A stretch of DNA of 11,260 bases from Gammaproteobacteria bacterium (GTDB lineage Bacteria > Pseudomonadota > Gammaproteobacteria > UBA4575): NCBI GenBank assembly GCA_028281205.1, contig JANQKJ010000281.1, positions 1 to 11,260 on the forward strand. The letters are read 5' to 3'. Positions within the stretch are counted from its first letter, which is position 1. Each line of letters starts with the position of its first letter. Shown piece by piece: positions 1-7,597 of this stretch. A program made the translations under genes and the position numbers. Under the pieces are notes generated by a model that did not search any database, was not told where the DNA came from, and saw nothing but the letters and a program-made list of their open reading frames with translations.

Positions 1-230
1 TGTGGAAGTTTTTGCGTGAGATTTAATTTGGATAATAACGGCAAAGCAAATGCCGCGGTTTTCCCGGTACCCGTTTGTGCCTGACCTAGAACATCCTGGC
101 CGGTGAGTAATAATGGAATGGTCTGTGCTTGGATTGGCGAAGGGGTTTCGTAACCCACTTGGCTTAGTACATTAACAATCGATTTATTTAAACCAAGTTG
201 GTTAAACTGGGTGAGTGCTTCAGAACTCAT
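1..230 (-). CDS. deaD: DEAD-box ATP-dependent RNA helicase, N-terminal part (runs off window)
   Basis: Only the first 76 codons are present; the gene continues beyond base 1. ATP-dependent RNA helicases of this family remodel structured RNA in ribosome assembly, cold adaptation and mRNA decay in the cytoplasm. The reading shows the family's Q motif (GYETPSPIQ, residues 26-34) and Walker A/motif I (AQTGTGKT, residues 51-58) at the usual spacing. The stretch from the Q motif through 'DVLGQAQTGTGKTAAF' resembles E. coli DeaD/CsdA more than RhlE or SrmB as I remember them, but the helicase core and C-terminal domain that would settle the subfamily are missing. The ATG at 228-230 has a Shine-Dalgarno-like GAAGGT a few bases upstream (rc of 237-242). 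It lies 162 bases downstream of the NYN gene on the same strand, enough room for its own promoter or a long leader. Helicase identity is very likely; the deaD symbol is probable. Confidence 0.85.
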   Translation of the reverse strand, partial: MSSEALTQFNQLGLNKSIVNVLSQVGYETPSPIQAQTIPLLLTGQDVLGQAQTGTGKTAAFALPLLSKLNLTQKLP

Positions 231-363
231 AGTGATACCTTCAGTTAAGTGTAGACGGCACGAAACGTTATGGACTATGAGTGGATAATCAAAAGCTTCA
301 TGTATCTTGAATCTAGCCTGGAATTACAATGCCAGAGAGGCTGCGTAGTGTAACGGGTTGCCT

Positions 364-380
364 GATTTATTGCATAAATC
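364..380. repeat. AT-rich perfect inverted repeat between NYN gene and deaD
   Basis: GATTTAT (364-370) and ATAAATC (374-380) are perfect 7-base arms around a 3-base loop, just past the stop codon of the NYN gene. The stem is AT-rich and no T-run follows on the minus strand, so it is a poor intrinsic terminator. It could be an mRNA 3'-end or processing hairpin, or chance in AT-rich DNA. Confidence 0.3.
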
Positions 381-392
381 ATTTGGGGGGTG

Positions 393-866
393 TTATAGGA
401 GCAACTGGCTATCAATTGGATAAAAATTAGTGGCGCTGTTTATTAATGAGTTAGCCGTTAAGGAGGCAACGCCATAGACTTCGGTTTTGACATTGTATTT
501 AGAGTTTACATGCTGCAGTAATAAGTCAAAGTCACCATCACCTGAGAGTAAAACTATAGTATCTACTTGCGTTGATTGTTCCAGTACATCAATTGTGATT
601 CCTACATCCCAATCACCTTTAGCTGTACCATCGCTACGCTGAATATAAGGTTTGAGTTTTACAGTGAAGCCGATCTGCTTTAATGTGGACTGGAATTTCT
701 TTTGCTTGTCATCATTACGAGCTATGGCGTAAGCGTATGCAGATACAATATTGCCTCGTTGTGATATTGCTTGCCAAAGTGCACGGTAATTAAATTGGCG
801 TTGGTAAACTTCGCGCGTGGTGTAATAGATATTTTGGACGTCAGCAAAGACGGCAATTTTTTCCAC
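393..866 (-). CDS. NYN-domain (LabA/DUF88-like) putative ribonuclease
   Basis: A 157-residue single-domain protein of the NYN family, PIN-like folds that bind metal through conserved aspartates and are generally predicted, in some members shown, to cleave RNA. Visible family landmarks are the N-terminal beta strand ending in FADVQN (D9, N12), the central KGDWDVGITID (D85, D87, D93) and the C-terminal SGDGDF (D110, D112). Together they give a complete acidic active site, so it is probably catalytically competent. No signal peptide or extra domain is seen, so it should act in the cytoplasm. The start is GTG (864-866); I see no in-frame ATG close upstream and no strong Shine-Dalgarno. It begins 20 bases after the stop of the GNAT gene and is probably co-transcribed with it. 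A DEAD-box helicase lies next downstream, so a shared role in RNA metabolism is possible but is inference. The target RNA is unknown. Confidence 0.85.
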   Translation of the reverse strand: MEKIAVFADVQNIYYTTREVYQRQFNYRALWQAISQRGNIVSAYAYAIARNDDKQKKFQSTLKQIGFTVKLKPYIQRSDGTAKGDWDVGITIDVLEQSTQVDTIVLLSGDGDFDLLLQHVNSKYNVKTEVYGVASLTANSLINSATNFYPIDSQLLL

Positions 867-886
867 AATAGTATTTGAATGATATC

Positions 887-2065
887 TTAGCTGCCGGTTT
901 TTGCTAAACGTTGTTTGATAGGTAGTAATAGCGGTTTAAATTTTTCCTTGGCGTTGTCTAGCATACCTGAAGCAGTAAATTTTGATAGTGCCAATAGGCC
1001 GCCGGGTGTTTTAGGGTTGAATGCGACAATTCCACATAGAGGTCTTTGGTGTTTTAGCCAAAGGCTTTTTGCGGTTTCATCGCCGATGCCAAAATCCACC
1101 TCGTTGATATGCTCAACATCGATCATATGCTCAAACATACGCAACATTAAAATAGCACCAACTGATTGTTGATGGTAATCAGAGTCATAATGTAATTTGT
1201 AAATAGTAGCTCTGCCTGCTGAAACTAGCCACACTTGTACCGCAACAGGTTGGTCGTCAACATACAGTAAGCCCATGCGTAAACTGCCGGCTTGTGCTGC
1301 TTTGCGTATAACTCCGGCATCATGATTAGGAAAGATTTCATCCTCTTTCCACGATTTATCATGAATGATTTTATAGTCTGCAATGGCTTTATCTAAATTA
1401 CCGGATGTTATGAATTCAAAATGTACATTGTTAGATTTTTCCAGTTTGCGGGATTTACGCATATAGGTTTTGCGCACCATGGAGGGACGTGAAGCAACAA
1501 AGTCTTTAAATGTTATTCCGCTTAAGTCTTCATAAAGATTAGGTCGGTAATCATAATGATGTACGTGCATACCGCATTGTTTCAATGCATTAGAGACATT
1601 GTGATAAATACGGGAGTCTTTATTCATGAAGTTTATATCGATTAAATTCCATGCGTGAGAATCCTGGCAAATCGATTGCATGAGTGCCTGAATGATTTGT
1701 TCCTGGTCGGTATCTGACTCATCTATAACAGGCGCAAAATAAATAGATTGATGTGCAGTCATACTGGCAAGTGTTTTTGGTCCAGAAAACATTTTTTCTG
1801 ATAGTGAACCATTCTGCCCACCCGGCGAACGCATAAATAACATGCCACGAGTCTTGGCTGAGTCACCCGTTTCTTCAACACTATAAATATGCGTTTGGCT
1901 GTCAGAAGAAAGTGTGTTGCCGGAAAAATTCTCAAACCAGCCTTTACCTAGGTAAAAGTTCGTTTTTTCAATATTAGTGAGAAAAGATAGGCTGTGGTCA
2001 GGCAGCTCGCTAAAGCTTGTATGAACAATGGGTTTAAGCATGAGAATGGGGCGTTGAAATTTCAC
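887..2065 (-). CDS. FemAB/CelD-like GNAT acyltransferase
   Basis: A 392-residue protein resembling the tandem-GNAT family that includes FemAB aminoacyltransferases and the CelD/BcsL-like 'Acetyltransf_6' proteins. Recognisable features are a basic helix typical of the family (VRKTYMRKSRKLEK, about 197-210), the acyl-donor-binding region with YKLHYDSDYHQQSVGAIL (about 289-306), and the DFGIGDETAKSLW motif (324-336) that matches the 'DFxxGDexYKxxW' signature of CelD-like proteins. The N-terminal half is less conserved and I assign no residues there. Substrate is unknown; relatives modify peptidoglycan precursors, exopolysaccharide or other surface molecules. There is no signal peptide or membrane segment, so it is cytoplasmic. 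The open frame starts at a GTG (2063-2065) with AGG almost touching it; an ATG at 2039-2041 (M9) is an alternative start. It lies 66 bases downstream of purC and 20 bases upstream of the NYN gene, all on one strand. Confidence 0.75.
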   Translation of the reverse strand: MKFQRPILMLKPIVHTSFSELPDHSLSFLTNIEKTNFYLGKGWFENFSGNTLSSDSQTHIYSVEETGDSAKTRGMLFMRSPGGQNGSLSEKMFSGPKTLASMTAHQSIYFAPVIDESDTDQEQIIQALMQSICQDSHAWNLIDINFMNKDSRIYHNVSNALKQCGMHVHHYDYRPNLYEDLSGITFKDFVASRPSMVRKTYMRKSRKLEKSNNVHFEFITSGNLDKAIADYKIIHDKSWKEDEIFPNHDAGVIRKAAQAGSLRMGLLYVDDQPVAVQVWLVSAGRATIYKLHYDSDYHQQSVGAILMLRMFEHMIDVEHINEVDFGIGDETAKSLWLKHQRPLCGIVAFNPKTPGGLLALSKFTASGMLDNAKEKFKPLLLPIKQRLAKTGS

Positions 2066-2131
2066 CTATTGTAACCAACAGCTAATGCCTAAACTGAGGT
2101 CTAATTCTGTTTCTTAATCATTTTTGAGCAG

Positions 2132-3019
2132 CTAGTTTTGTAACAGCTTGTCGGCAGCCTCTTGGTACTTGATTTGTGTATTTTTGATAATTTCATCAGG
2201 TAATTCGGGTCCGGGCGCTTGTTTATTCCAATCAAGTGTTTCCAGGTAGTCACGGATATATTGTTTATCAAAGCTGCTAGGGTTTTTACCTGGCACATAA
2301 TCATCGGCAGGCCAAAAGCGCGATGAGTCAGGTGTTAATACCTCATCAATTAATGTCAGTGTGCCTTGTTCGTCTAAACCAAATTCAAATTTTGTGTCCG
2401 CGATCACAATGCCTCTCTGCAGCGCGTAGGCTGCTGCTTTTTCGTAAAGTTTGATACTGACATTGCGTACCTGAGTGGCAATGTCTTCACCCACTAACGC
2501 TATTGTTTCCTCAAACGAGATATTCTCATCATGTTGTCCTGCTGCTGCTTTAGTAGAAGGTGTAAACAAGGTTTCAGGTAGTTTGCCGGCTAGTGGAATG
2601 CCTGCTGGAAGTTTAATACCACACACTGACTGTTTAGCCTGGTATTCTTTCCATCCTGAACCTATCAAGTAACCACGTACAATGGCTTCGATAGGTAAGG
2701 CTTTTAAGCGTTTTACAACAACTGACCGGCCTGTGACTTGTTTACGTTCATTATCAGTAAGTGACAAGTCATTTAAAGTCAGTGAGCTTACTTGGTTGGG
2801 GATAAGATCTGCAAATAGTTCAAACCAGAAATTGGATACCCGGGTTAAAAGTGCACCCTTATTTGGAATAGGATTAGGCATAATGACATCGAAAGCAGAA
2901 ATACGGTCAGTGGCGACCACTAGCATGTGCCTGTCGTCGATCTCATATATATCACGCACTTTACCTTTATGCAGTAAAGGTAAAGAGGTGATGTGAGTTT
3001 CAAACACCGTGTTAGCCAT
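2132..3019 (-). CDS. purC: Phosphoribosylaminoimidazole-succinocarboxamide synthase (SAICAR synthetase)
   Basis: PurC joins aspartate to CAIR using ATP to give SAICAR in de novo purine synthesis, in the cytoplasm. The 295-residue protein carries the family landmarks in order: KGKVRDIYE (18-26, nucleotide-binding loop), TDRISAFDVIM (37-47), IPNKGALLTRVSNFWF (51-66), EAIVRGYLIGSGWKEYQ (111-127), STKAAAGQHDENISF (155-169), IADTKFEFG (206-214) and LIDEVLTPDSSRFW (223-236). This length is that of the long PurC form found in yeast and many Proteobacteria, against about 237 residues for E. coli PurC. The ATG at 3017-3019 is preceded by GGGA at suitable spacing. It diverges from purE across 144 bases; a −10-like TACAAT on the minus strand (3043-3048) could serve purC, but no convincing −35 accompanies it. 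No terminator separates it from the GNAT gene 66 bases downstream, so read-through is plausible. Confidence 0.98.
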   Translation of the reverse strand: MANTVFETHITSLPLLHKGKVRDIYEIDDRHMLVVATDRISAFDVIMPNPIPNKGALLTRVSNFWFELFADLIPNQVSSLTLNDLSLTDNERKQVTGRSVVVKRLKALPIEAIVRGYLIGSGWKEYQAKQSVCGIKLPAGIPLAGKLPETLFTPSTKAAAGQHDENISFEETIALVGEDIATQVRNVSIKLYEKAAAYALQRGIVIADTKFEFGLDEQGTLTLIDEVLTPDSSRFWPADDYVPGKNPSSFDKQYIRDYLETLDWNKQAPGPELPDEIIKNTQIKYQEAADKLLQN

Positions 3020-3122
3020 GATTTATCCCAAAAAAGACGCGAATTGTAGAGTGATTGGGGGTAAAAGCATACTTTTGTTTTTGATTTTGCGGCCATTTTT
3101 ACTGGCGTTCCATGGTTAAAAA

Positions 3123-3145
3123 GAGGAAAATGCGCGTTTTTTCTC
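3123..3145. repeat. Near-perfect inverted repeat in the purC/purE divergent region
   Basis: GAGGAAAA (3123-3130) pairs with TTTTTCTC (3138-3145) around a 7-base loop TGCGCGT, with one G-T wobble. It lies 18 bases before the purE start, so it could be an operator or a hairpin in the purE leader. It does not match the E. coli PurR operator, and no T-run follows, so it is not a terminator. Function unproven. Confidence 0.3.
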
Positions 3146-3163
3146 AGCGAGACTGCATAATCA

Positions 3164-3649
3164 ATGGCTAAAGTTGGAATTATTATGGGCAGCGACAGTG
3201 ACTGGAAAGTCATGCAGTTTGCCGCCGAGATGTTGAAAGAATTCGGCGTGGAGCATGAGTGTAAAGTGGTATCCGCACATCGCACACCAGAATTCATGTA
3301 TGAGTACGCCAGTAGTGCTAAACAACGCGGATTAGCTTGTATTATTGCAGGGGCGGGTGGAGCTGCCCACTTGCCAGGCATGGCGGCGGCCATCAGCACT
3401 GTGCCGGTGTTAGGTGTGCCCGTGCAAAGTAAATACTTACACGGCCAGGATTCATTACTATCCATTGTACAGATGCCCAAAGGCGTTCCTGTGGCTACAT
3501 TCGCAATTGGGGAGGCAGGCGCCGCCAATGCTGCATTATTTGCTGTCAGTATGTTGGCTAACCATGATGATCAGTTAGCAGAGAAGTTATCCACTTTTAG
3601 AGAAAATCAAAGTAATCAGGTACTGGCTAAACAACTGCCTCCACAGTAA
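3164..3649 (+). CDS. purE: N5-carboxyaminoimidazole ribonucleotide mutase, class I
   Basis: PurE converts N5-CAIR to CAIR, the step directly before PurC in purine synthesis. The 161-residue protein is of usual length for class I PurE and contains GSDSDW (9-14), SAHRTP (37-42, with the catalytic histidine at 39), GAGGAAHLPGM (63-73), LGVPV (83-87) and the KGVPVATFAIGEAGAANA stretch (106-123) that forms the subunit active-site wall; relatives are octamers. Presence of purK 48 bases downstream fits the bacterial two-enzyme route, which needs ATP and bicarbonate. The ATG at 3164 fits the family N terminus; the Shine-Dalgarno is weak. The gene heads a plus-strand operon purE-purK-acuI-trx and is transcribed away from purC. 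Identification is essentially certain. Confidence 0.98.
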   Translation: MAKVGIIMGSDSDWKVMQFAAEMLKEFGVEHECKVVSAHRTPEFMYEYASSAKQRGLACIIAGAGGAAHLPGMAAAISTVPVLGVPVQSKYLHGQDSLLSIVQMPKGVPVATFAIGEAGAANAALFAVSMLANHDDQLAEKLSTFRENQSNQVLAKQLPPQ

Positions 3650-3697
3650 GCAATATTTTGCTAAAGAGTTACTAGATTTACTTATACTAAAAACTAC

Positions 3698-4828
3698 ATG
3701 ATAGAACCTGATTCCATTCTCGGTATGTTAGGTGGTGGCCAGCTAGGAAGGATGTTTGCCCTGGCGGCTGCGGATATGGGCTATCAGGTGTGGGTATTCG
3801 ATCCAAATGAGCATAGTCCAGCAGGCGAGGTTTCCGCACGACATATTCAAGCCAATTATGATGACTACCAGGCGCGAGAAGAATTTGGTAAAGCATGTGC
3901 TGTGGTAACAACTGAGTTTGAGAATATCCCATCTAATACTTTGGAGTATTTGCAAGCATATTGTGAAGTATGTCCAAACCCCAATAGTGTCAATGTGGCG
4001 CAAAATCGTATTCGTGAAAAATCATTTGTTAATGATTTGGGTATACCCACTTCAAAATTTATTGCAGTCAACTCACAAGAGGATTTGAATAACACTGAAC
4101 ATATGTGCTGGCCCTGCATTATTAAAACCGCTGAGTTTGGCTACGATGGTAAGGGGCAGCATGTGGTAGCAGATAGTGACGCAGCGTTACGAGCATTTCA
4201 AAGCTTTGGTGAAGTGCCATGCATTCTAGAGGAACGCATTAATCTGCAGTGTGAAATATCTGTAGTGCTAGGACGTAATAAACAAGGGGAAGTGTGTTTT
4301 TTCCCAGTAGCACGCAATGAACATAAAAATGGAATTTTACATATTAGCTCTGTGCCTGCCAAAGTGCCATTAGAGCTGCAAACATATGCATGTGAAATTG
4401 CTCAACGCATCGCTGAGCAGTTGGACTATATAGGCATCATGACTGTGGAATATTTTGTTGATCAAGATAATCAGCTAATGGTCAATGAGATTGCTCCGCG
4501 TGTGCATAACAGCGGACATTATTCCATGGATGCTTGTCATATCTCACAGTTTGAACAGCAAGTACGCATGATTTGTGATTGGACACCTGCCGATACGCAA
4601 AATTATTGCGCAGTTGCAATGGTCAATATATTAGGTGACGCATGGAAGGATGATAAATTCCCGTCGGCCGTGTTATTTAATGATGTTAATGTCACGCTGC
4701 ACTTATATGGTAAGTCTGGAGCGAAGCCGAGCCGCAAAATGGGTCATTTTAATGTCGTGGCTGACAATGTGGATGATGCGCTTAGACATGCACAGAATGT
4801 TTATAAAAAAATGATGAGTGAAAGCTAA
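3698..4828 (+). CDS. purK: N5-carboxyaminoimidazole ribonucleotide synthase
   Basis: PurK is an ATP-grasp ligase that carboxylates AIR with bicarbonate and ATP to N5-CAIR, which PurE then isomerises. In 376 residues it shows the N-terminal pre-ATP-grasp loop LGGGQLGRM (11-19), EFENIP (73-78), the ATP-binding KTAEFGYDGKGQ (143-154) and the metal/phosphate-binding NEIAPRVHNSGHYSMDAC (263-280), all hallmarks of PurK. The acceptor segment EERINLQCEISVVLGR (178-193) is also typical. Length is normal. The start ATG has only a weak Shine-Dalgarno, which suggests some dependence on translation from purE. The stop codon overlaps the next start by one base (TAATG, 4826-4830), so the oxidoreductase gene is likely translationally coupled to it. 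Confidence 0.97.
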   Translation: MIEPDSILGMLGGGQLGRMFALAAADMGYQVWVFDPNEHSPAGEVSARHIQANYDDYQAREEFGKACAVVTTEFENIPSNTLEYLQAYCEVCPNPNSVNVAQNRIREKSFVNDLGIPTSKFIAVNSQEDLNNTEHMCWPCIIKTAEFGYDGKGQHVVADSDAALRAFQSFGEVPCILEERINLQCEISVVLGRNKQGEVCFFPVARNEHKNGILHISSVPAKVPLELQTYACEIAQRIAEQLDYIGIMTVEYFVDQDNQLMVNEIAPRVHNSGHYSMDACHISQFEQQVRMICDWTPADTQNYCAVAMVNILGDAWKDDKFPSAVLFNDVNVTLHLYGKSGAKPSRKMGHFNVVADNVDDALRHAQNVYKKMMSES

Positions 4829-5817
4829 TGCAAGAAACGTTTAAAGCTTTTCGTATACATGCAGGAAAAGAATTTGAACGAGCTGGAATAGAAACATTAA
4901 CGCTAGATGATTTGTCAGCAGGCGATGTGGTTATAAAAGTTGAATACTCCAGCGTTAACTATAAAGATGCATTGGCTGGTACAGGCAAAGGCAAAATATT
5001 ACGTACTTCGCCACTGAATGGTGGTATTGATCTTGCTGGTACTGTTGTTTCCTCTACAAGTGAAAAATTTCAAGCGGGTCAACAAGTGCTGGTTAATGGC
5101 AGTGGTTTAAGTGAAGTGCATGATGGTGGTTATAGTGAATATGCGCGCGTACCCGCTGATTGGGTTGTAACTATACCTACAGGGCTAACAACACATACGG
5201 CAATGATTATCGGTACTGCTGGCTTCACTGCTGCACTGGCAATACAGCGTTTGCTTGATAATCATCAAACACCCGAACATGGGCCGATTTTGGTAACTGG
5301 TGCAAGCGGTGGAGTGGGAAGCTTTGCCATTCAATTATTAACTCAGTTGAACTATCACGTTGTGGCTATGACACGCAAGCAAGATCAGCATGACTATTTA
5401 GTGTCACTTGGTGCGCAGGAGATAATTTCACCTGATGAAGTACAGGTAGATTCCGCAAGCCTGCATAAAAGTCGCTGGGGAGGTGCAATTGATAATCTTG
5501 GTGGCGATACGCTTGCATGGTTGACTAAAAGCGTTAAGCCATGGGGCAATATTGTCAGTATTGGTATGGCGGGCGGCATCAATGTTGAAACTACAGCAAT
5601 GCCATTTATTTTGCGTGGTATCAGCCTTTTGGGTGTGACTTCAGCAGCATGTCCGCAGTCATTACGCAAACAGATATGGAATAAACTGGGCAGTGAACTT
5701 TTGCCTAGGAACATTGACCAAATTTGCGCGGCTGAAGTTAAGTTAGAAGAATTAACTGAAGCATTTAATGCTTTACTACAAGGAAGTATCTGTGGGAGAC
5801 AGGTCGTATGTTTGTAA
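4828..5817 (+). CDS. acuI: AcuI/YhdH-type NADPH-dependent oxidoreductase (acryloyl-CoA reductase family)
   Basis: A 329-residue zinc-free medium-chain dehydrogenase/reductase of the YhdH/AcuI branch. Characterised members reduce acryloyl-CoA to propionyl-CoA with NADPH, protecting the cell from reactive acryloyl-CoA; many family members are simply labelled quinone oxidoreductase. Family features are YSSVNYKDALA (40-50), GIDLAGTV (66-73), the GYSEYARVPADWVV segment (101-114), GTAGFTAALAI (129-139) and the dinucleotide-binding VTGASGGVGSFAIQLL (156-171). No structural-zinc cysteine cluster is seen. The ATG overlaps the purK stop by one base, and its own stop overlaps the start of the thioredoxin-like gene by ten bases, so all three are probably one transcript. 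The link with purine synthesis is positional only; no DMSP or 3-hydroxypropionate genes are in view. The acuI symbol is by family, not proven substrate. Confidence 0.9.
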   Translation: MQETFKAFRIHAGKEFERAGIETLTLDDLSAGDVVIKVEYSSVNYKDALAGTGKGKILRTSPLNGGIDLAGTVVSSTSEKFQAGQQVLVNGSGLSEVHDGGYSEYARVPADWVVTIPTGLTTHTAMIIGTAGFTAALAIQRLLDNHQTPEHGPILVTGASGGVGSFAIQLLTQLNYHVVAMTRKQDQHDYLVSLGAQEIISPDEVQVDSASLHKSRWGGAIDNLGGDTLAWLTKSVKPWGNIVSIGMAGGINVETTAMPFILRGISLLGVTSAACPQSLRKQIWNKLGSELLPRNIDQICAAEVKLEELTEAFNALLQGSICGRQVVCL

Positions 5818-6350
5818 AAAAGAATGTACTTGCTCTGTTGGCTATTTTGCTTTTGTTGGGTGCCTATTTTACTAGTGCACATACAAAATCTGCCAATTTC
5901 AATTTACCAGAATTTACTCAACTTAATTTAGATAGTTGGATCAACTCGCAACCGCTACAAGTTAAAGATCTAAAAGGCAAAGTAGTACTCATTGATGTTT
6001 GGACATTTGGCTGTTGGAATTGTTACCGTTCTATCCCCTGGTTAAATTCTCTAGAAGATCTTTTTGATAAAGATCAATTTATTATTGTCGGTATACATAC
6101 ACCAGAATTTGAGCATGAAACAGAACATGAAAAAGTAGTGGCCAAGTGTAAGGAATTTAATGTTACGCATCCGGTCATGATGGATAATGACTTTGCTTAC
6201 TGGAAAGCTTTAGGCAATCAATATTGGCCGACATTTTATGTTGCAGATAAACAAGGCATAGTACAAGGAGTGTTTATTGGTGAAACTCATCAGGGCGACC
6301 AGCGCGCTAAACAAGTTGAAAATTTAATTGCTAAATTAATTAAACAATAG
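5808..6350 (+). CDS. Membrane-anchored thioredoxin-like (TlpA/DipZ-type) protein
   Basis: A 180-residue thioredoxin-fold protein. Residues about 6-24 form one hydrophobic segment after MFVKK and should anchor or export it, placing the catalytic domain in the periplasm. The redox motif is C69-W-N-C72 in VWTFGCWNCYRSIPWL, resembling the WTxxCxNCxRxxP pattern of DipZ/TlpA-type redoxins. The cis-proline loop is WPTFYV (P141), and an additional cysteine (C114) lies outside the active site. Likely a disulfide reductase or thiol exchange protein, perhaps for cytochrome maturation or repair of oxidised periplasmic proteins; the partner is unknown and no DsbD-like membrane donor is nearby. The ATG at 5808 lies within the end of acuI (10-base overlap) with GGGAG upstream, a good Shine-Dalgarno. 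Its stop is only 4 bases from the stop of the convergent SpmAB-like gene. Confidence 0.87.
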   Translation: MFVKKNVLALLAILLLLGAYFTSAHTKSANFNLPEFTQLNLDSWINSQPLQVKDLKGKVVLIDVWTFGCWNCYRSIPWLNSLEDLFDKDQFIIVGIHTPEFEHETEHEKVVAKCKEFNVTHPVMMDNDFAYWKALGNQYWPTFYVADKQGIVQGVFIGETHQGDQRAKQVENLIAKLIKQ

Positions 6351-6354
6351 ACTG

Positions 6355-7587
6355 CTAGTAAGCAAAAAACACATAAGAAATAAATATCGCAGTGCTAATG
6401 CCTGCCGCATCTGCGAGTAGGCTACAAGTCATCGCGTAGCGTATTTTTGTAACTCCTACTGCACCACAATAAACTGCTAACACATAAAAAGTTGTTTCTG
6501 TACTGCCTTGCATCACTGCGGCAACTTTTGCTGGGAATGAGTCAACACCTTCAGTATGCATGACTTCTAACATTGCCGCACGTGCCCCACTGCCGCTAAA
6601 AGGCTTCATTAAAGCTGTAGGTAATGCTTCAATAAATGCATCGTCAATATGCAATGCATTTAACCCGCTGCTAATTAAACTTAATAATGCAGATAAGATG
6701 CCGCTTGCTCTTAATAAAGCAATGGCTAATAGCATGGCTATTAGATAAGGAATTAATTTGATGGCAGTGCCAAAACCTTGTTTTGCGCCAACGATAAATG
6801 CGTCATATACATTAACTTTTTTTACCCACCCGCTAACTAAGAATAAGCAAATAGTGGTAAATAATACAAAGTTGGCAATTAACTGTGCTTGAATGCTCAT
6901 TTGTTGTTTGGGTAAAGATAAAAAATATACGGCCAGCAGTATAGGAATAGCGCTTAAAGCCAATAAATAACTCAAAACAGTTTTATTTAACAATGGTAGC
7001 TTCTGTACATAAGCGACACTGAGTAAGCCAACAATAGTTGAAGCGAAAGTTGCGATTAAGATGGGAATAAATACTTCTGTGGGATGTGCCGCACCTTGTT
7101 GAGCACGAAATAAGAACACCGTCACTGGCAAAACCGTCACGGATGATGTGTTTAATACTAGAAATAATATTTGTGCATTAGATAAAGTATCGCGTTGATT
7201 ATTAAGTGCTTGTAGGTCTTTCATCGCTTTGATGCCAAGTGGTGTTGCTGCGTTATCAAGACCTAATGCGTTGGCACCCATGTTCATGGTCATTGAAGCG
7301 ATACTTGGATGATTATGTGGAATGCCAGGCATTAATTGGCGAAATAGTGGCGCCAGTGTGCGCGCAATAAAATCAGCTAGGCCAGCACGCTCAGCAATTT
7401 TAAAAAATCCCAGCCAGATAGCCATGAGGCCGATTAAACCAATGGCAATTTCAACACTTAACTTTGCAGTTTGGAATAAAGCATCAGTTGCTTGCGAAAA
7501 AATAGCATGATTGCCAAATACTACTAATTGAATAACACAAGCTAAAAACGAAAAAACTATACAACCAGACCAAAACCAGCCAAGCAT
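6355..7587 (-). CDS. Fused SpmA-SpmB-like nucleoside-recognition ('gate') domain membrane protein
   Basis: A 410-residue polytopic membrane protein in which an N-terminal half like Bacillus SpmA and a C-terminal half like SpmB are joined. The SpmA part carries SVEIAIGLIGLMAIWLGFFKIAERAG (44-69, cited by position) and the diagnostic MGANALGLDNAATPLGIK (103-120); the SpmB part carries AIKLIPYLIAMLLAI (275-289), MKPFSGSGARA (327-337) and GSTETTFYVLAVY (361-373). Both halves belong to the 'Gate' family related to nucleoside transporters. In spore formers SpmA/SpmB affect spore-core dehydration; in Proteobacteria, which do not form such spores, the role is unknown, and transport of a small solute is only a guess. 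The frame opens upstream at a TTG (7632), but the ATG at 7585-7587 matches where SpmA proteins begin and leaves a 10-base gap after the upstream gene, so I prefer it. Confidence 0.85.
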   Translation of the reverse strand: MLGWFWSGCIVFSFLACVIQLVVFGNHAIFSQATDALFQTAKLSVEIAIGLIGLMAIWLGFFKIAERAGLADFIARTLAPLFRQLMPGIPHNHPSIASMTMNMGANALGLDNAATPLGIKAMKDLQALNNQRDTLSNAQILFLVLNTSSVTVLPVTVFLFRAQQGAAHPTEVFIPILIATFASTIVGLLSVAYVQKLPLLNKTVLSYLLALSAIPILLAVYFLSLPKQQMSIQAQLIANFVLFTTICLFLVSGWVKKVNVYDAFIVGAKQGFGTAIKLIPYLIAMLLAIALLRASGILSALLSLISSGLNALHIDDAFIEALPTALMKPFSGSGARAAMLEVMHTEGVDSFPAKVAAVMQGSTETTFYVLAVYCGAVGVTKIRYAMTCSLLADAAGISTAIFISYVFFAY

Positions 7588-7597
7588 ATTTGAATAC

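Noticed and set aside
231..392. Small gene or RNA in the gap before deaD
   Set aside because: No open frame with a ribosome site and no convincing promoter-terminator pair; a long helicase leader is possible but unsupported.
915..1172. Plus-strand 85-residue open frame inside the acyltransferase gene
   Set aside because: It is antisense to the GNAT gene, with no Shine-Dalgarno or family resemblance.
3020..3163. PurR operator between purC and purE
   Set aside because: No match to the ACGCAAACGTTTGCGT-like palindrome was found on either strand.
2920..3528. Long minus-strand open frame across purE
   Set aside because: It lies antisense to purE, whose plus-strand product matches PurE throughout; the minus-strand protein resembles nothing and has shadow-like composition.
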